Shown here one piece after another: positions 37,772 through 46,780 of a DNA stretch of 64,000 bases. The notes under the pieces are model-generated. The model did not search any database and was not told the DNA's origin. It saw only the letters and a program-made list of their open reading frames with translations. The translations under genes were made by a program, and so were the position numbers. Position 1 is the first letter of the stretch, and the number at the start of each line of letters is the position of its first letter. Location of the stretch: NCBI RefSeq assembly GCF_026125785.1, contig NZ_JAHCKL010000001.1:66949-130948 (forward strand). The letters run 5' to 3'. The stretch is from Hydrogenophaga sp. GTDB taxonomy: Bacteria; Pseudomonadota; Gammaproteobacteria; Burkholderiales; Burkholderiaceae_C.

Positions 37772-38515
37772 TCAGACGCTCATCCCACCCGACACCTCGA
37801 TGACCGCACCGTTGACGTAGCTGGCCTCGTCGCTCGCCAGAAAGGCATAGACGTTGGCGATCTCCTCGGGCCGGCCCAGGCGGCGCAAGGGCACGCGGTG
37901 TTCCATTTCGGCGATCACCTTGTCCGGGATGGTGGAGAGGATGGGGGTGGTGATGAAGCCCGGCGCCACCGCATTGACCCGCACGCCTTTGGGCCCGAGC
38001 TCGCGGCTCCAGGTCTTGGTGAAACCGATCACGCCGAACTTGCTGGCGGCGTAGTTGGTCTGGCCGAAGTTGCCGTAGATGCCGACCACCGAAGAAGCGT
38101 TGAGAATCACGCCGCTGCCGCGCGACGTCATGTGGTCGGCCACGGCTTGCGCGCAATGGAAGACGCCGCGCAGGTTGACGTCGATCACGCGGTCGAACTG
38201 CTCCAGCGTCATCTTCTGCAGCCGCGCGTCCTGCGTGATGCCGGCGTTGTTCACCAGCACGTCGATGCGCCCCAGACGTTCCAGCACCTGTGCCACCACC
38301 GCGTCCACCATGGGCCGCTGCGTCACGTCCATCACGAAGCCCAGCGCCTGCGCACCCAGCGCCTGGCACTGCGCCACCGCCGCATCCACCCCGGCCTGCT
38401 TCACGTCGCAGACCACCACGGTGGCCCCTTCCTGCGCGAACTTCAGTGCCGTGGCCAGCCCGATGCCCTGCGCGGCGCCGGTGATGAGAGAGACCTTTCC
38501 GTCGAGTCGTTTCAT
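37772..38515 (-). CDS. Short-chain reductase (FabG/PhaB-like)
   Basis: ATG 38515 gives 247 residues: NAD(P)-binding GAAQGIG (residues ~12-18), NNAG, the catalytic Ser in NASSVVG and YAASK. The C-terminus [14 protein letters not shown] is typical of 3-oxoacyl-ACP/acetoacetyl-CoA reductases. It precedes nothing on its own strand for 70 bases but lies behind the FadB/J and thiolase genes, so a role in 3-hydroxyacyl-CoA metabolism is likely. Specificity cannot be fixed. Confidence 0.88.
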   Translation of the reverse strand: MKRLDGKVSLITGAAQGIGLATALKFAQEGATVVVCDVKQAGVDAAVAQCQALGAQALGFVMDVTQRPMVDAVVAQVLERLGRIDVLVNNAGITQDARLQKMTLEQFDRVIDVNLRGVFHCAQAVADHMTSRGSGVILNASSVVGIYGNFGQTNYAASKFGVIGFTKTWSRELGPKGVRVNAVAPGFITTPILSTIPDKVIAEMEHRVPLRRLGRPEEIANVYAFLASDEASYVNGAVIEVSGGMSV

Positions 38516-38615
38516 GGTGAGTTGAAGATGTGATTGCAAAAAGAGAATGGCGCTCCTATCCCAGCGCTACGGGCACGCCAGAGGGGAGAACCGCGCGGCA
38601 GCGCGGGGGCCGGCC

Positions 38616-40769
38616 TCACCACACCGGCTGGTGCATGCGGATGGCGTCCTTGTCGGCCTGGCTCAGCACGAAACCCTTGCCATAGGTGGCCGCAAGGCTG
38701 GCGCAGCGCTGCTCGAAGGCGTCGATGCCGGTGCCATAGATGAACTGCATGGCCCCCCCTGTCCAGGCCGGGAAGCCGATGCCGAAGATGGAGCCCACGT
38801 TGGCGTCGTGCACGCTCGTGAGCACGCCCTCGGCGAAGCAGCGCGCCGTCTCCACCGACTGGCGGTAGAGCAGTCGGTCCTTGACGTCCTGAAGGTCCCA
38901 GGCCAGCCTGGGTTTCTCGAAGCGCGCCTTGAGTTCGGGCCACAGGCGTTTGCGGCCGCCGGCGGGGTAGTCGTAGAAGCCGCCACCCCCAGCGCGTCCG
39001 GGACGGCGGAACTCCTTGACCATGCGTTCGACCAGGATTTCTCCGGGCGAGGCTTCGTAGGTCTTGCCCTCGCGCAGGAAGTCCGCGCGGGTCTGCTCCA
39101 GCACGTGCACCGAGAGCGAGAGCGCGGTCTCGTCGAGCACCGCCAGAGGCCCCACGGGCATGCCGATCTGCAGCGCGGCGTTTTCGATCACCGGCGCGGG
39201 GATGCCCTCCCACAGCATGGCCGCGCCCTCCATGACGTAGGTGCCGAAGGTGCGGCTGGTGTAGAAGCCGCGCGAGTCGTTCACCACGATCGGCAGCTTG
39301 CCCAGTGCCATCACGTAGTCGTAGGCGCGGGCGATGGTCTCGTCGTCGGTCTGCTTGCCGCGGATGATCTCCACCAGCTTCATCTTCTCCACAGGGCTGA
39401 AGAAATGGATGCCGACGAAGCGCTGCGGACGGGCGCTGGCTTGGGCGAGGCCCGAGATGGGCAGGGTGGAGGTGTTGCTGGCGAAGAAGCCGCCGGGCGC
39501 CAGCATGGGTTCCGCTTCCCGGGTGACGGTGGCCTTGAGTTCGCGGTTCTCGAACACGGCCTCGATGATCAGGTCGCAGCCCTTGAGGTCGGCGGCAAAC
39601 TCGGTGGCGGTGATGCGGTCGAGCAGGACCTTCTGCTCGACCGGAGTCATCTGGCCCTTTTCGACGCGCGGGTCGGTGATCTTCAGGCTGTACGCCTTGC
39701 CGCGCTGCGCGTTCTCCAGGCTCACGTCCTCCAGCACGGTGCTGATGCCGCGGCTGGCTTGCACATAGGCGATGCCCGCGCCCATCATGCCGGCGCCCAG
39801 CACGCCCACGCGCTTGGGCACATAGCGCTGTATGCCCTTGGGTCGGGAGTGGCCGCTGCGGATGGCGTTCATGTTGAAGAAGAACGTGTTGATCATGTTC
39901 TTCGCCACGGGACTGACGATGAGACCCGCCAGGTACCGGCTTTCGATGCGCAGCGCGGTGTCGTAGTCCACCAGCGCGCCTTCGACCATGGCCGCCAGGG
40001 CCGCCTCCGGCGCAGGATAGAGACCGCGTGTCTTCTGCTTGAGCATCGCGGGTGCGACGGCCAGCATGCCGGCGATCTTGGGGCTGGACGGCGTGCCGCC
40101 GGGCATGCGGTAGTCTTTCTGGTCCCAGGGGTGGCGTGGTCTGGGGTTGGCCGCGATCCAGGCCAGCGCGGCGGCGCGCAGCGCGCCTTGCACGTCGCCC
40201 TCCGCCGACACCAGCTCATGCACCAGGCCCAGCTCCAGGGCCTCGCGCGGATGGAACAGCTTGCCTTCCAGCAGGTAGGGCTGCGCGCCCATGATGCCGA
40301 GCAGGCGCGTCATCTTGGTGATGCCGGTGGCGCCCGGAATGAGCCCGAGCGTGATTTCCGGCAAGCCAAGCTGGATCTTGGGGTTGTCCACCGAGACGCG
40401 GTAGTGGCCCACCAGCGCCACCTCCCAGCCGCCCCCCAGGGCCGCGCCGTTGATGCAGCTCACCACCGGCACGCCCAGGGTCTCCAGGGTGCGGAAGTTC
40501 TTCTTGGTCTGTTCGATCTCGGCGAACACGCGGTGCACGTCGGTGGCCTTCAGGCGCATGGTGCCCTTGAGGTCCGCGCCCGCGAAGAAGGTGGACTTGG
40601 CCGATGCCAGAACGATGCCTTTGATGTCGGCGCAGTCCCGCATCACCTGGGCGGTGGCTTCGGTGAGGTCGGACTGCCAGTCCGCGCACATGGTGTTGAC
40701 GGGGGAGTCGGGCTCGTCGAAGGTGAGGGTGGCGATGCCGTCGGCGAGTTCGTAGCGGATGGTTTTCAT
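38616..40769 (-). CDS. FadB/FadJ-like 3-hydroxyacyl-CoA dehydrogenase/enoyl-CoA hydratase
   Basis: ATG 40769 gives 717 residues. The N-terminal crotonase domain (residues 1-~190) has SAKSTFFAGADLKG and GAALGGGWEVALVGHYRV. The dehydrogenase half begins near residue 312 with GVLGAGMMGAGIAYVQA and has HFFSPVEKMKLVEII. This bifunctional protein hydrates enoyl-CoA and oxidises the 3-hydroxyacyl-CoA in beta-oxidation. The thiolase gene upstream on the same strand completes the cycle. Confidence 0.94.
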   Translation of the reverse strand: MKTIRYELADGIATLTFDEPDSPVNTMCADWQSDLTEATAQVMRDCADIKGIVLASAKSTFFAGADLKGTMRLKATDVHRVFAEIEQTKKNFRTLETLGVPVVSCINGAALGGGWEVALVGHYRVSVDNPKIQLGLPEITLGLIPGATGITKMTRLLGIMGAQPYLLEGKLFHPREALELGLVHELVSAEGDVQGALRAAALAWIAANPRPRHPWDQKDYRMPGGTPSSPKIAGMLAVAPAMLKQKTRGLYPAPEAALAAMVEGALVDYDTALRIESRYLAGLIVSPVAKNMINTFFFNMNAIRSGHSRPKGIQRYVPKRVGVLGAGMMGAGIAYVQASRGISTVLEDVSLENAQRGKAYSLKITDPRVEKGQMTPVEQKVLLDRITATEFAADLKGCDLIIEAVFENRELKATVTREAEPMLAPGGFFASNTSTLPISGLAQASARPQRFVGIHFFSPVEKMKLVEIIRGKQTDDETIARAYDYVMALGKLPIVVNDSRGFYTSRTFGTYVMEGAAMLWEGIPAPVIENAALQIGMPVGPLAVLDETALSLSVHVLEQTRADFLREGKTYEASPGEILVERMVKEFRRPGRAGGGGFYDYPAGGRKRLWPELKARFEKPRLAWDLQDVKDRLLYRQSVETARCFAEGVLTSVHDANVGSIFGIGFPAWTGGAMQFIYGTGIDAFEQRCASLAATYGKGFVLSQADKDAIRMHQPVW

Positions 40770-40830
40770 GTGGCTTGGATTCCTGTCCTGGAGGTCACCG
40801 TGTGCCCCGAGCGCGGCCCGCCCTGGGCCT

Positions 40831-40886
40831 GCCGAAGGATCGAAGGGTAGGGCAGTGCATCGCGCGTGGGCTTCGACCGGCTCAGA
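40831..40886. repeat. Degenerate REP-like inverted pair
   Basis: The left arm (GGCCTGCCGAAGG) and right arm (GGGCTTCGACCGGCTCAG) echo the REP hairpin seen at 60126-60186. The right arm overlaps the stop codon of the thiolase gene. It may form an mRNA 3' structure between thiolase and the FadB/J gene. Confidence 0.45.
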
Positions 40887-42087
40887 CGCGTTCAACGATC
40901 GTCGCGATGCCCATGCCGCCACCCACGCAGAGCGTGGCCAGGCCATAGCGCAACTGCCTGCGGTGCAGTTCGTCCACCAGCGTGCCGAGGATCATTGCGC
41001 CGGTGGCGCCCAGCGGATGGCCCATGGCAATGGCACCGCCATTGACGTTGACCTTCTCGTGCGGCACGCCCATCTCGCGCATGAACTTCATGGGCACGGC
41101 GGCGAAGGCTTCGTTGACCTCGAACAGATCGATCTGGTGGATGGCGAGACCGGCCTTCTCCAGGGCCTTGCGCGTGGCCGGCATCGGGCCGGTGAGCATG
41201 ATGGTGGGGTCGGCGCCGCTGAGGGCAGCCGAGACGATGCGCGCACGCGGCGTGAGGCCGTGCGCGTGGCCCGCGGCCTCGCTGCCGATCAGCATCGCGG
41301 CGGCACCGTCCACGATGCCCGAGGAATTGCCCGCGTGGTGCACATGGTGGATGGTCTCGACCTGCGGGTAGCGCTGCATCGCGACGGCGTCAAAGCCCAT
41401 GCCGCCGAGCTGCTCGAAGGCGGGTTTGAGCGAACCCAGGCCTTCCAGCGTGGTCTGCGGCTTGATGAACTCGTCTTCCTCCAGGATGGTCTGGCCCAGC
41501 CAGTCGGTGACGGGGACCACCGAGCCTTTGAAGTACCCCGCCGCCCGCGCCGCGGCCGCGCGCTTCTGGGACTCCAGCGCATAGCGGTCGACGTCCTCGC
41601 GGCCAAAGCCTTCGAGGGTGGCTATCAGGTCTGCGCCAATGCCCTGCGGCACGAACAGCGTCTGGCTGTTGGTCTGCGGGTCCTGCGCCCAGGCGCCGCC
41701 GTCCGAGCCGATGGGCACGCGGCTCATGCTCTCCACGCCGCCGGCCACCACGAGGTCCTCCCAGCCGCTGCGCACCTTCATGGCCGCCATGTTCACCGCT
41801 TCCAGGCCGGAGGCGCAGAAGCGGTTGAGCTGCACGCCCGCGCAGCGCCAATCCCAGCCTGCCTTGAGCGCCGCCACCTTGGCGATCACCGAACCCTGCT
41901 CGCCGACCGGAGAGACCACGCCCATGACCACATCGTCCACCGCTGCGGTGTCGAAACCATTGCGCTGCTGCAGATGGGTGAGCACCCCGGCGAGCAGGTC
42001 GACCGGCTTGACCTCGTGCAGGCTGCCGTCTTTCTTGCCCTTGCCGCGTGGCGTGCGCACGGCGTCGTAGATGAAGGCTTCGCTCAT
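40882..42087 (-). CDS. Acetyl-CoA acyltransferase (thiolase)
   Basis: ATG 42087 gives 401 residues. The nucleophilic Cys is in [12 protein letters not shown] (residue ~90). The catalytic His is in [15 protein letters not shown] and the second Cys in LCVGGGMG near the C-terminus. It cleaves 3-ketoacyl-CoA to acetyl-CoA and a shortened acyl-CoA. It leads the minus-strand set thiolase-FadB/J-SDR and is divergent from an acyl-CoA dehydrogenase, so all four beta-oxidation activities are encoded together. Confidence 0.94.
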   Translation of the reverse strand: MSEAFIYDAVRTPRGKGKKDGSLHEVKPVDLLAGVLTHLQQRNGFDTAAVDDVVMGVVSPVGEQGSVIAKVAALKAGWDWRCAGVQLNRFCASGLEAVNMAAMKVRSGWEDLVVAGGVESMSRVPIGSDGGAWAQDPQTNSQTLFVPQGIGADLIATLEGFGREDVDRYALESQKRAAAARAAGYFKGSVVPVTDWLGQTILEEDEFIKPQTTLEGLGSLKPAFEQLGGMGFDAVAMQRYPQVETIHHVHHAGNSSGIVDGAAAMLIGSEAAGHAHGLTPRARIVSAALSGADPTIMLTGPMPATRKALEKAGLAIHQIDLFEVNEAFAAVPMKFMREMGVPHEKVNVNGGAIAMGHPLGATGAMILGTLVDELHRRQLRYGLATLCVGGGMGIATIVERV

Positions 42088-42131
42088 GGTGTCTCCAGGG
42101 AGAATGCGTTTGGCGCGGGCCAGTATAGACT

Positions 42132-42156
42132 TTTGCCAAGCAGATGCTTTGTCAAA
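42132..42156. promoter_or_regulatory. Quasi-palindrome between thiolase and acyl-CoA dehydrogenase
   Basis: TTTGCCAAGCAGATGC continues to TTTGTCAAA at 42148-42156. The outer arms (TTTG-x-CAA / TTG-x-CAAA) are inverted copies and AAGCA-GA-TGCTT forms an inner palindrome. It sits midway in the 102-base divergent region, where a fatty-acid-responsive repressor would be expected. No regulator gene is adjacent. Confidence 0.35.
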
Positions 42157-42189
42157 TTCCGCTGAGCCAGTCTGAAAGGTGACACCTCC

Positions 42190-43353
42190 ATGATCGAACG
42201 CACGCTTTTCAATCAGGACCACGAGACTTTCCGGGACAGCTTCCGGCGGTTCGTCGACAAAGAGATCGCGCCTCACCATGAGGCATGGGAAGAGCAGGGC
42301 TATGTGGACCGTGAAGTCTGGCGCAAGGCCGGGCGCAATGGTTTCCTGTGCATGACCATGCCCGAGGACCTGGGCGGCGCCGGAGCGGACAAGCGCTATT
42401 CGGTGGCGCAGATGGAAGAGATCGCGCGGGCGGGCGTCAGCGGCATTGGCTTTGGCTTGCACAGCGAGATCGTGGCGCCCTACATCCTGCACTACGGCAC
42501 CGAGGCCCAGAAGCGGAAGTACCTGCCGATGATGGCCAGCGGCGAGATGGTGGGCGCGATCGCGATGAGCGAGCCCGGTGCGGGCAGCGATCTGCAAGGC
42601 GTGAAGAGCACGGCCATCCGCCAGGCCGACGGCAGCTACCTGCTCAACGGCAGCAAGACCTTCATCACCAACGGCTGGCACGCCGACCTCGTGATCGTGG
42701 TGGCCAAGACCGACCCCGCGGCCGGGGCCAAGGGCACCAGCCTGCTGCTGGTGGAGCGCGGCATGCCCGGCTTCGACAAGGGCAAGCGCCTCAAGAAGCT
42801 GGGCATGAAGGCGCAGGACACCTCGGAGCTGTTTTTCAACAACGTGATGGTGCCAGCGGAGAACCTGCTGGGGGGCGCTGCCATGGAAGGCCGAGGCTTC
42901 ATCTGCCTCATGGAGCAACTGCCCTGGGAGCGCCTGCAGATCGCGGTAGGCGCGGTGGCCTCCGCGCAGGCGGCGATCGACTGGACGGTGCAATACACCC
43001 GGGAGCGCCAGGTGTTCGGACAGGCTGTGGCGGCCTTTCAGAACACGCGCTACACGTTGGCCGAGCTGCAGACCGAGGTGCAGATCGCGCGGGTGTTCGT
43101 GGACAAGTGCTGTGAGCTCATTGCCGAAGACCGGCTCGATACCGCCACCGCCAGCATGGCCAAGTACTGGTGCTCGGACCTGCAGTGCAAGGTGATGGAC
43201 GAATGCCTGCAACTGCACGGCGGCTACGGCTACATGTGGGAATACCCGATCACGCGTGCTTACGCCGACGCGCGCGTGCAGCGCATCTACGGCGGCACCA
43301 ACGAGATCATGAAAGAGGTGATCTCACGCGGCATGGGCCTGGGCGGGCGTTGA
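42190..43353 (+). CDS. Acyl-CoA dehydrogenase
   Basis: The 387-residue flavoprotein has the flavin/substrate signatures [25 protein letters not shown] and the C-terminal [11 protein letters not shown]. That last motif has Gly where medium-chain enzymes have the catalytic Glu. A Glu in [10 protein letters not shown] occupies the isovaleryl/long-chain position instead, so the enzyme should be active. It is divergent from the thiolase-FadB/J genes and likely supplies their enoyl-CoA. Confidence 0.93.
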   Translation: MIERTLFNQDHETFRDSFRRFVDKEIAPHHEAWEEQGYVDREVWRKAGRNGFLCMTMPEDLGGAGADKRYSVAQMEEIARAGVSGIGFGLHSEIVAPYILHYGTEAQKRKYLPMMASGEMVGAIAMSEPGAGSDLQGVKSTAIRQADGSYLLNGSKTFITNGWHADLVIVVAKTDPAAGAKGTSLLLVERGMPGFDKGKRLKKLGMKAQDTSELFFNNVMVPAENLLGGAAMEGRGFICLMEQLPWERLQIAVGAVASAQAAIDWTVQYTRERQVFGQAVAAFQNTRYTLAELQTEVQIARVFVDKCCELIAEDRLDTATASMAKYWCSDLQCKVMDECLQLHGGYGYMWEYPITRAYADARVQRIYGGTNEIMKEVISRGMGLGGR

Positions 43354-43386
43354 GCAGCCAGGCAACGCCTGCCGCTGCCGCGTGAG

Positions 43387-44016
43387 TCAGAGCGCCAGGC
43401 GCAAAGCCAGCGGCACCCCTTCGGGCGCCTCGTAGTCCGCCAGCAGCCAGGCCCGCGCGGGGTCGCTGGCGGCGTCCTGCAGCAACTCGCGCAGGAAGCG
43501 GATGGAGGGCGCGTCCAATGCCGCGAAAGGCTGGTCGATCAGCGTCAGCGGCGTACCCGCCGCAAAGGCCGCCGTCAACCAGACCTTGCGCCGGCTGCCC
43601 GTGGACAACATGTACATGGGCTTGGCCAGATGAGGCTGCAGGCCAAAGCCCTCGACCAGTTCGTGCAAGGTATCGGCGTTGAACGCGGGGTAGTGATGGC
43701 CCAGGCTGTCCAGATACGCCCGCGCCGCGAGCGCATCGTGCGCCTCGGTCTGTGGGTCGATCCAGAACACGCGTTGCCGGTAGTCGGCATGCCGCCCATC
43801 CTGGCGAATCCCCTCCACCTCCAGCACGCCCGCAGACGGCTGAAGCGCACCCGCGATCAACGCCAGCAAAGTGCTTTTGCCACTGCCCTCGTCACCCTGC
43901 ACCAGGCTGACCCCGGGCGGCACATCGAAAGACAGCCCCTCGAACAAAGCCCGCCCCGGCCAACCGAACCGCAGGCCACGCACATGCAGGACAGGATCCA
44001 CCGGATCAACGTTCAC
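43387..44016 (-). CDS. ABC-type ATPase
   Basis: GTG 44016 gives 209 residues with Walker A GDEGSGKSTLLAL (residues ~35-42), a degenerate signature LSTGSRRKVWLTAAFA and Walker B LTLIDQP. The protein is short and CcmA-like, and Walker B has Gln-Pro instead of the usual Glu-Pro. This would weaken hydrolysis, so transport activity is uncertain. No permease is adjacent. The start is set by GGAGGA four bases before GTG; the frame is open to 44052. Confidence 0.83.
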   Translation of the reverse strand: MNVDPVDPVLHVRGLRFGWPGRALFEGLSFDVPPGVSLVQGDEGSGKSTLLALIAGALQPSAGVLEVEGIRQDGRHADYRQRVFWIDPQTEAHDALAARAYLDSLGHHYPAFNADTLHELVEGFGLQPHLAKPMYMLSTGSRRKVWLTAAFAAGTPLTLIDQPFAALDAPSIRFLRELLQDAASDPARAWLLADYEAPEGVPLALRLAL

Positions 44017-44020
44017 TGGG

Positions 44021-44026
44021 TCCTCC
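44021..44026 (-). promoter_or_regulatory. Shine-Dalgarno GGAGGA of the ABC ATPase gene
   Basis: On the minus strand GGAGGA is followed by CCCA and the GTG start at 44016. It decides between that GTG and the upstream ATG at 44052. Confidence 0.65.
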
Positions 44027-44100
44027 AAAACGAAAGGGAACGGGCGAGGCAAAGGCCAAGCCCCGACCGAAGCTCACGCCCCAGAGGCGACAAGGGTCCG

Positions 44101-44184
44101 GCTCCGCCGGCCCGAGCCGCCGCCCCCCTCCCAGCGCCGAAGGCGCGCCAGAGAGGGGGGAGCGCCGAAGGCGCGCGGGGGGAG
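44101..44184. repeat. Intergenic GC-rich hairpin with doubled GCGCCGAAGGCGCG
   Basis: GCGCCGAAGGCGCG occurs at 44134-44147 and 44162-44175, each itself a hairpin. They are framed by a C-run and G-runs that can pair (CCCCCCTC / GAGGGGGG). It lies between the convergently spaced ABC ATPase and GspB genes. I recognise the GCGCCGAAGGCGCGC module as a dispersed intergenic repeat of Comamonadaceae. Confidence 0.6.
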
Positions 44185-44190
44185 CCACCT

Positions 44191-44961
44191 TCAGTACCCG
44201 ATGGAATACCGCATGCCCCGGTGGTTCAACACCGCGCTGCGCGGGCCGATGGTCTCCAGGCTGAGGCCGGGTGCGATCTCCTGGCCTTCCTGTACGACTT
44301 TGCCGTTGACGATGAGCATGCGGATGGCCGCGTCCTTGGAGTAGGTGACGCCGCTGACGTTGACCGCGGGCAACTGGGCGCGCGCTTCGGCAGAGAGTTG
44401 TCCGAAGCCGGGTACCGGCGCGGCGTCACCTGGTGCGGTGGCGGACGGTGGCTGTTTGGCTGCCGTCGACATCGGTGCCGAGGCCGCTGGCGCTGGCGCG
44501 GCCGCAGTCGCTGCTGCCGTTGCCGTGGTCGAGGTGCTGGCAGGTGCGGGCGTTTTCGCCGCGGCTTTGGGTGGGGGCGCTGCCGCGGGCGGGGATGCGG
44601 GTGGTGCAAGGATGGGTTGCACCGGCTCCGAGGGTGTGGTGGCCGGGGCCGTCGCGATGGGCGCGGCTGGGGCTGGCTTGGGGGCGGGCGCTGTGGCGAC
44701 AGGTGGCGCGGCCTGGGGCGAGGCGGGCGGCGGTGGCTGCTGCCACCATCCCGAGGTCAGCAGCACCAGCACGAGCGCCAGCAGCAACAAGAGCAGAAGG
44801 CCGGCTGCGAGCCGGGCAGGTACCTTGGGATGGCTTCGCGCACGCCGGGGCGCGGGGGCTTCGTCGACCGGTGGAGGTGCGACCTGGCTGTGCAGACCCG
44901 GTACGTGGCCGCGTTCACGTTCGGCGTCGGCTCGCTGCAGGGCGTCGAGGATGTAGGACAT
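44191..44961 (-). CDS. gspB: GspB-like general secretion pathway protein
   Basis: ATG 44961 gives 256 residues beginning MSYILDALQRADAERERGHVPGLHSQ, the recognisable GspB N-terminus. One transmembrane helix lies at about residues 55-75. A long Ala/Pro-rich spacer (~residues 80-175) and a C-terminal GspB domain (LPAVNVSGVTYSKDAAIRMLIVNGKVV) follow. With GspA/ExeA it helps secretin assembly through the peptidoglycan. It starts 17 bases after the ExeA-like gene. Confidence 0.9.
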   Translation of the reverse strand: MSYILDALQRADAERERGHVPGLHSQVAPPPVDEAPAPRRARSHPKVPARLAAGLLLLLLLALVLVLLTSGWWQQPPPPASPQAAPPVATAPAPKPAPAAPIATAPATTPSEPVQPILAPPASPPAAAPPPKAAAKTPAPASTSTTATAAATAAAPAPAASAPMSTAAKQPPSATAPGDAAPVPGFGQLSAEARAQLPAVNVSGVTYSKDAAIRMLIVNGKVVQEGQEIAPGLSLETIGPRSAVLNHRGMRYSIGY

Positions 44962-44978
44962 GGTCGCGGGTCGGTAAC

Positions 44979-46697
44979 TCAAGAGCCGGGATGGGACAGG
45001 CGAGGCTCGTCCACCCCGCTGGCCAGGTTCACCTGCATGAAGGTGATGGGGCCGGCCAGCCCGGCGGCATCGATGCCGTTGGCGCGCTGGAAGGCCTGGA
45101 TGCGGGCGGTGAGGTTGTTGGCGGTGGCGGGCACCTTGCCGATGGCCTGCAGGCCGGCGATGCGGCTGCCCAGCCAATCGCCGGCCGCGCCGCTGCGGCC
45201 ATCCACCAGCCGGCCGGTCTGGCCGGGCGGCGTGCGCCAGAGGGTGGCGAAGTCGCCGCGCCAGATGTCGGCCAGTGCGCTGAGCGGCATCAGCCAGCGC
45301 TCGCCACGCGACTGCAGGGTGGCTGTCTCGCCGTTGAGCGCGGTCACCAGCACCAGGCCGCTGCCCTGGCCGGGCAGGCGCAGCGTGAGGATGCCGGGGC
45401 GATCAAGCTGGCGCATGCCGTGCAAGGTCATGCGGTCGGTGCGGTAGCACTGCAGGCCCTCGCGCTGCGCGCTGGCGCAGGGCGATTCACCTTCCAGTGC
45501 CTGTCCCCACAGCGGGCCCAGCTCGCGCCAGGCGGCGTTTTCGTTTGCGTGCAGTGCGCCCAACGGTGGCGGGCCGGGTGGCGGAGGACTTGCGGCCGCG
45601 CCATCGACGGGAGGCGGTGCCTCGGTCGACGAGGCCGTGGCCACGGGGGCACTGGCGGGCGCGGCAGGCGTCACGGCCGCAGGCACAGCCGCGGTCGGGC
45701 GTTCGGCCGCGGGTTGCGCGGCGACCGGGCGTGGCGTGTTGCGCTGCCAGAGCCAGAAGGCCGCGCCAGCCAGGACCGCGCCGGCCAGCAGCCCGGCACC
45801 CAACATGCCCAATGACGTCGCGCGCGCCTTGGCCTGCGCCGCTGCGCGCCGCCGCCGTTGGGGGGATGCTGGCGCATCGGTCTCGAACACCTCCTGCGCG
45901 GCCTTGTCGACCACGGCGCGTTCCACGCGGGCCTGGTGGGTGGCATAGGCGCCCAGCAGGGCGCGGTCGCACAGCAGGTTGATGCGGCGTGGTACGCCGC
46001 GCGTGAGCTCATGGATGCGCTGCAACGCCTGCGTGGAGAAGGGCAGAGGACCCCGCAGGCCAGCCACTTGCAAGCGGTGCTGGATGTACTGACGGGTCTC
46101 GGCCTCGTCGAGTGTGCCCAGGTGGAAACGGGCCACCACGCGCTGCGCGAGCTGTTCCAGTTCGGGGCGGGCCAGCACATTGCGCAACTCGGGCTGCCCG
46201 ATCAGGATGATTTGCAGGAGCTTGCGTTCGCTCGTCTCCAGGTTGGTCAGCAGGCGCAGTTGTTCCAGCACATGCGGCGTGAGGTTCTGTGCCTCGTCGA
46301 TGATGAGCACATTGCGCTCGCCGCGTGCATGGCTCTGCAGCAGGTAGTCGTTGAGAGGGTCGAGGTAGTCCTTGATGGTCGCAGGCCCGATGCCTTCGTG
46401 CCGCACCTCGACGTGAAACTCGCGGCATATCGTCTTGAGCAGATCGCCGACCGTGAGCTTGGGATTGAAGATGTACGCCACCCGGCACTGCTCTGGAATC
46501 TGCTCCAGAAAACAGCGACAGATGGTGGTTTTGCCAGCGCCGATCTCCCCGCTGAGCAGGACGAAGCCGCCCCCTCCGCGGATGCCGTAGAGCAGGTGCG
46601 CCAGGGCTTCGCGGTGGCGCTCGCTCATGAAGAGGTAGCGCGGGTCCGGCGCGATGGAAAACGGGTCCTGCTTCAACCCGAAGTATTCGGCGTACAT
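44979..46697 (-). CDS. gspA: ExeA/GspA-like AAA ATPase
   Basis: ATG 46697 gives 572 residues starting MYAEYFGLKQDPFSIAPDP. The AAA domain has Walker A GEIGAGKTT (residues ~50-58) and VLIIDEAQNL. A transmembrane helix at about residue 310 (LGMLGAGLLAGAVLAGAAFWLW) is followed by an Ala/Pro linker. A periplasmic part ends in a peptidoglycan-binding domain (NNLTARIQAFQRANGIDAAGLAG). It is the energy-coupled partner of GspB. No other type II secretion genes are in the window. Confidence 0.92.
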   Translation of the reverse strand: MYAEYFGLKQDPFSIAPDPRYLFMSERHREALAHLLYGIRGGGGFVLLSGEIGAGKTTICRCFLEQIPEQCRVAYIFNPKLTVGDLLKTICREFHVEVRHEGIGPATIKDYLDPLNDYLLQSHARGERNVLIIDEAQNLTPHVLEQLRLLTNLETSERKLLQIILIGQPELRNVLARPELEQLAQRVVARFHLGTLDEAETRQYIQHRLQVAGLRGPLPFSTQALQRIHELTRGVPRRINLLCDRALLGAYATHQARVERAVVDKAAQEVFETDAPASPQRRRRAAAQAKARATSLGMLGAGLLAGAVLAGAAFWLWQRNTPRPVAAQPAAERPTAAVPAAVTPAAPASAPVATASSTEAPPPVDGAAASPPPPGPPPLGALHANENAAWRELGPLWGQALEGESPCASAQREGLQCYRTDRMTLHGMRQLDRPGILTLRLPGQGSGLVLVTALNGETATLQSRGERWLMPLSALADIWRGDFATLWRTPPGQTGRLVDGRSGAAGDWLGSRIAGLQAIGKVPATANNLTARIQAFQRANGIDAAGLAGPITFMQVNLASGVDEPRLSHPGS

Positions 46698-46780
46698 GCC
46701 CCAGAGCATAACGGGGCCGTCTGGGCCGGGCAACGCCGCGCGGCCGCACGCGGCGGCCGGCGTTCAGAGTGGCGGCGGCC

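Noticed and set aside
38547-40850. A 767-codon plus-strand frame opposite the FadB/J gene
   Set aside because: His/Ala/Gly-rich shadow with no recognisable domain; the minus-strand protein is certain.
40882-43218. A 778-codon minus-strand frame including the thiolase
   Set aside because: The thiolase starts at ATG 42087; the remainder is antisense to the acyl-CoA dehydrogenase at 42190.
43340-43390. Terminator between the convergent acyl-CoA dehydrogenase and ABC ATPase genes
   Set aside because: The short GC-rich gap has no stem with a following T-run on either strand.
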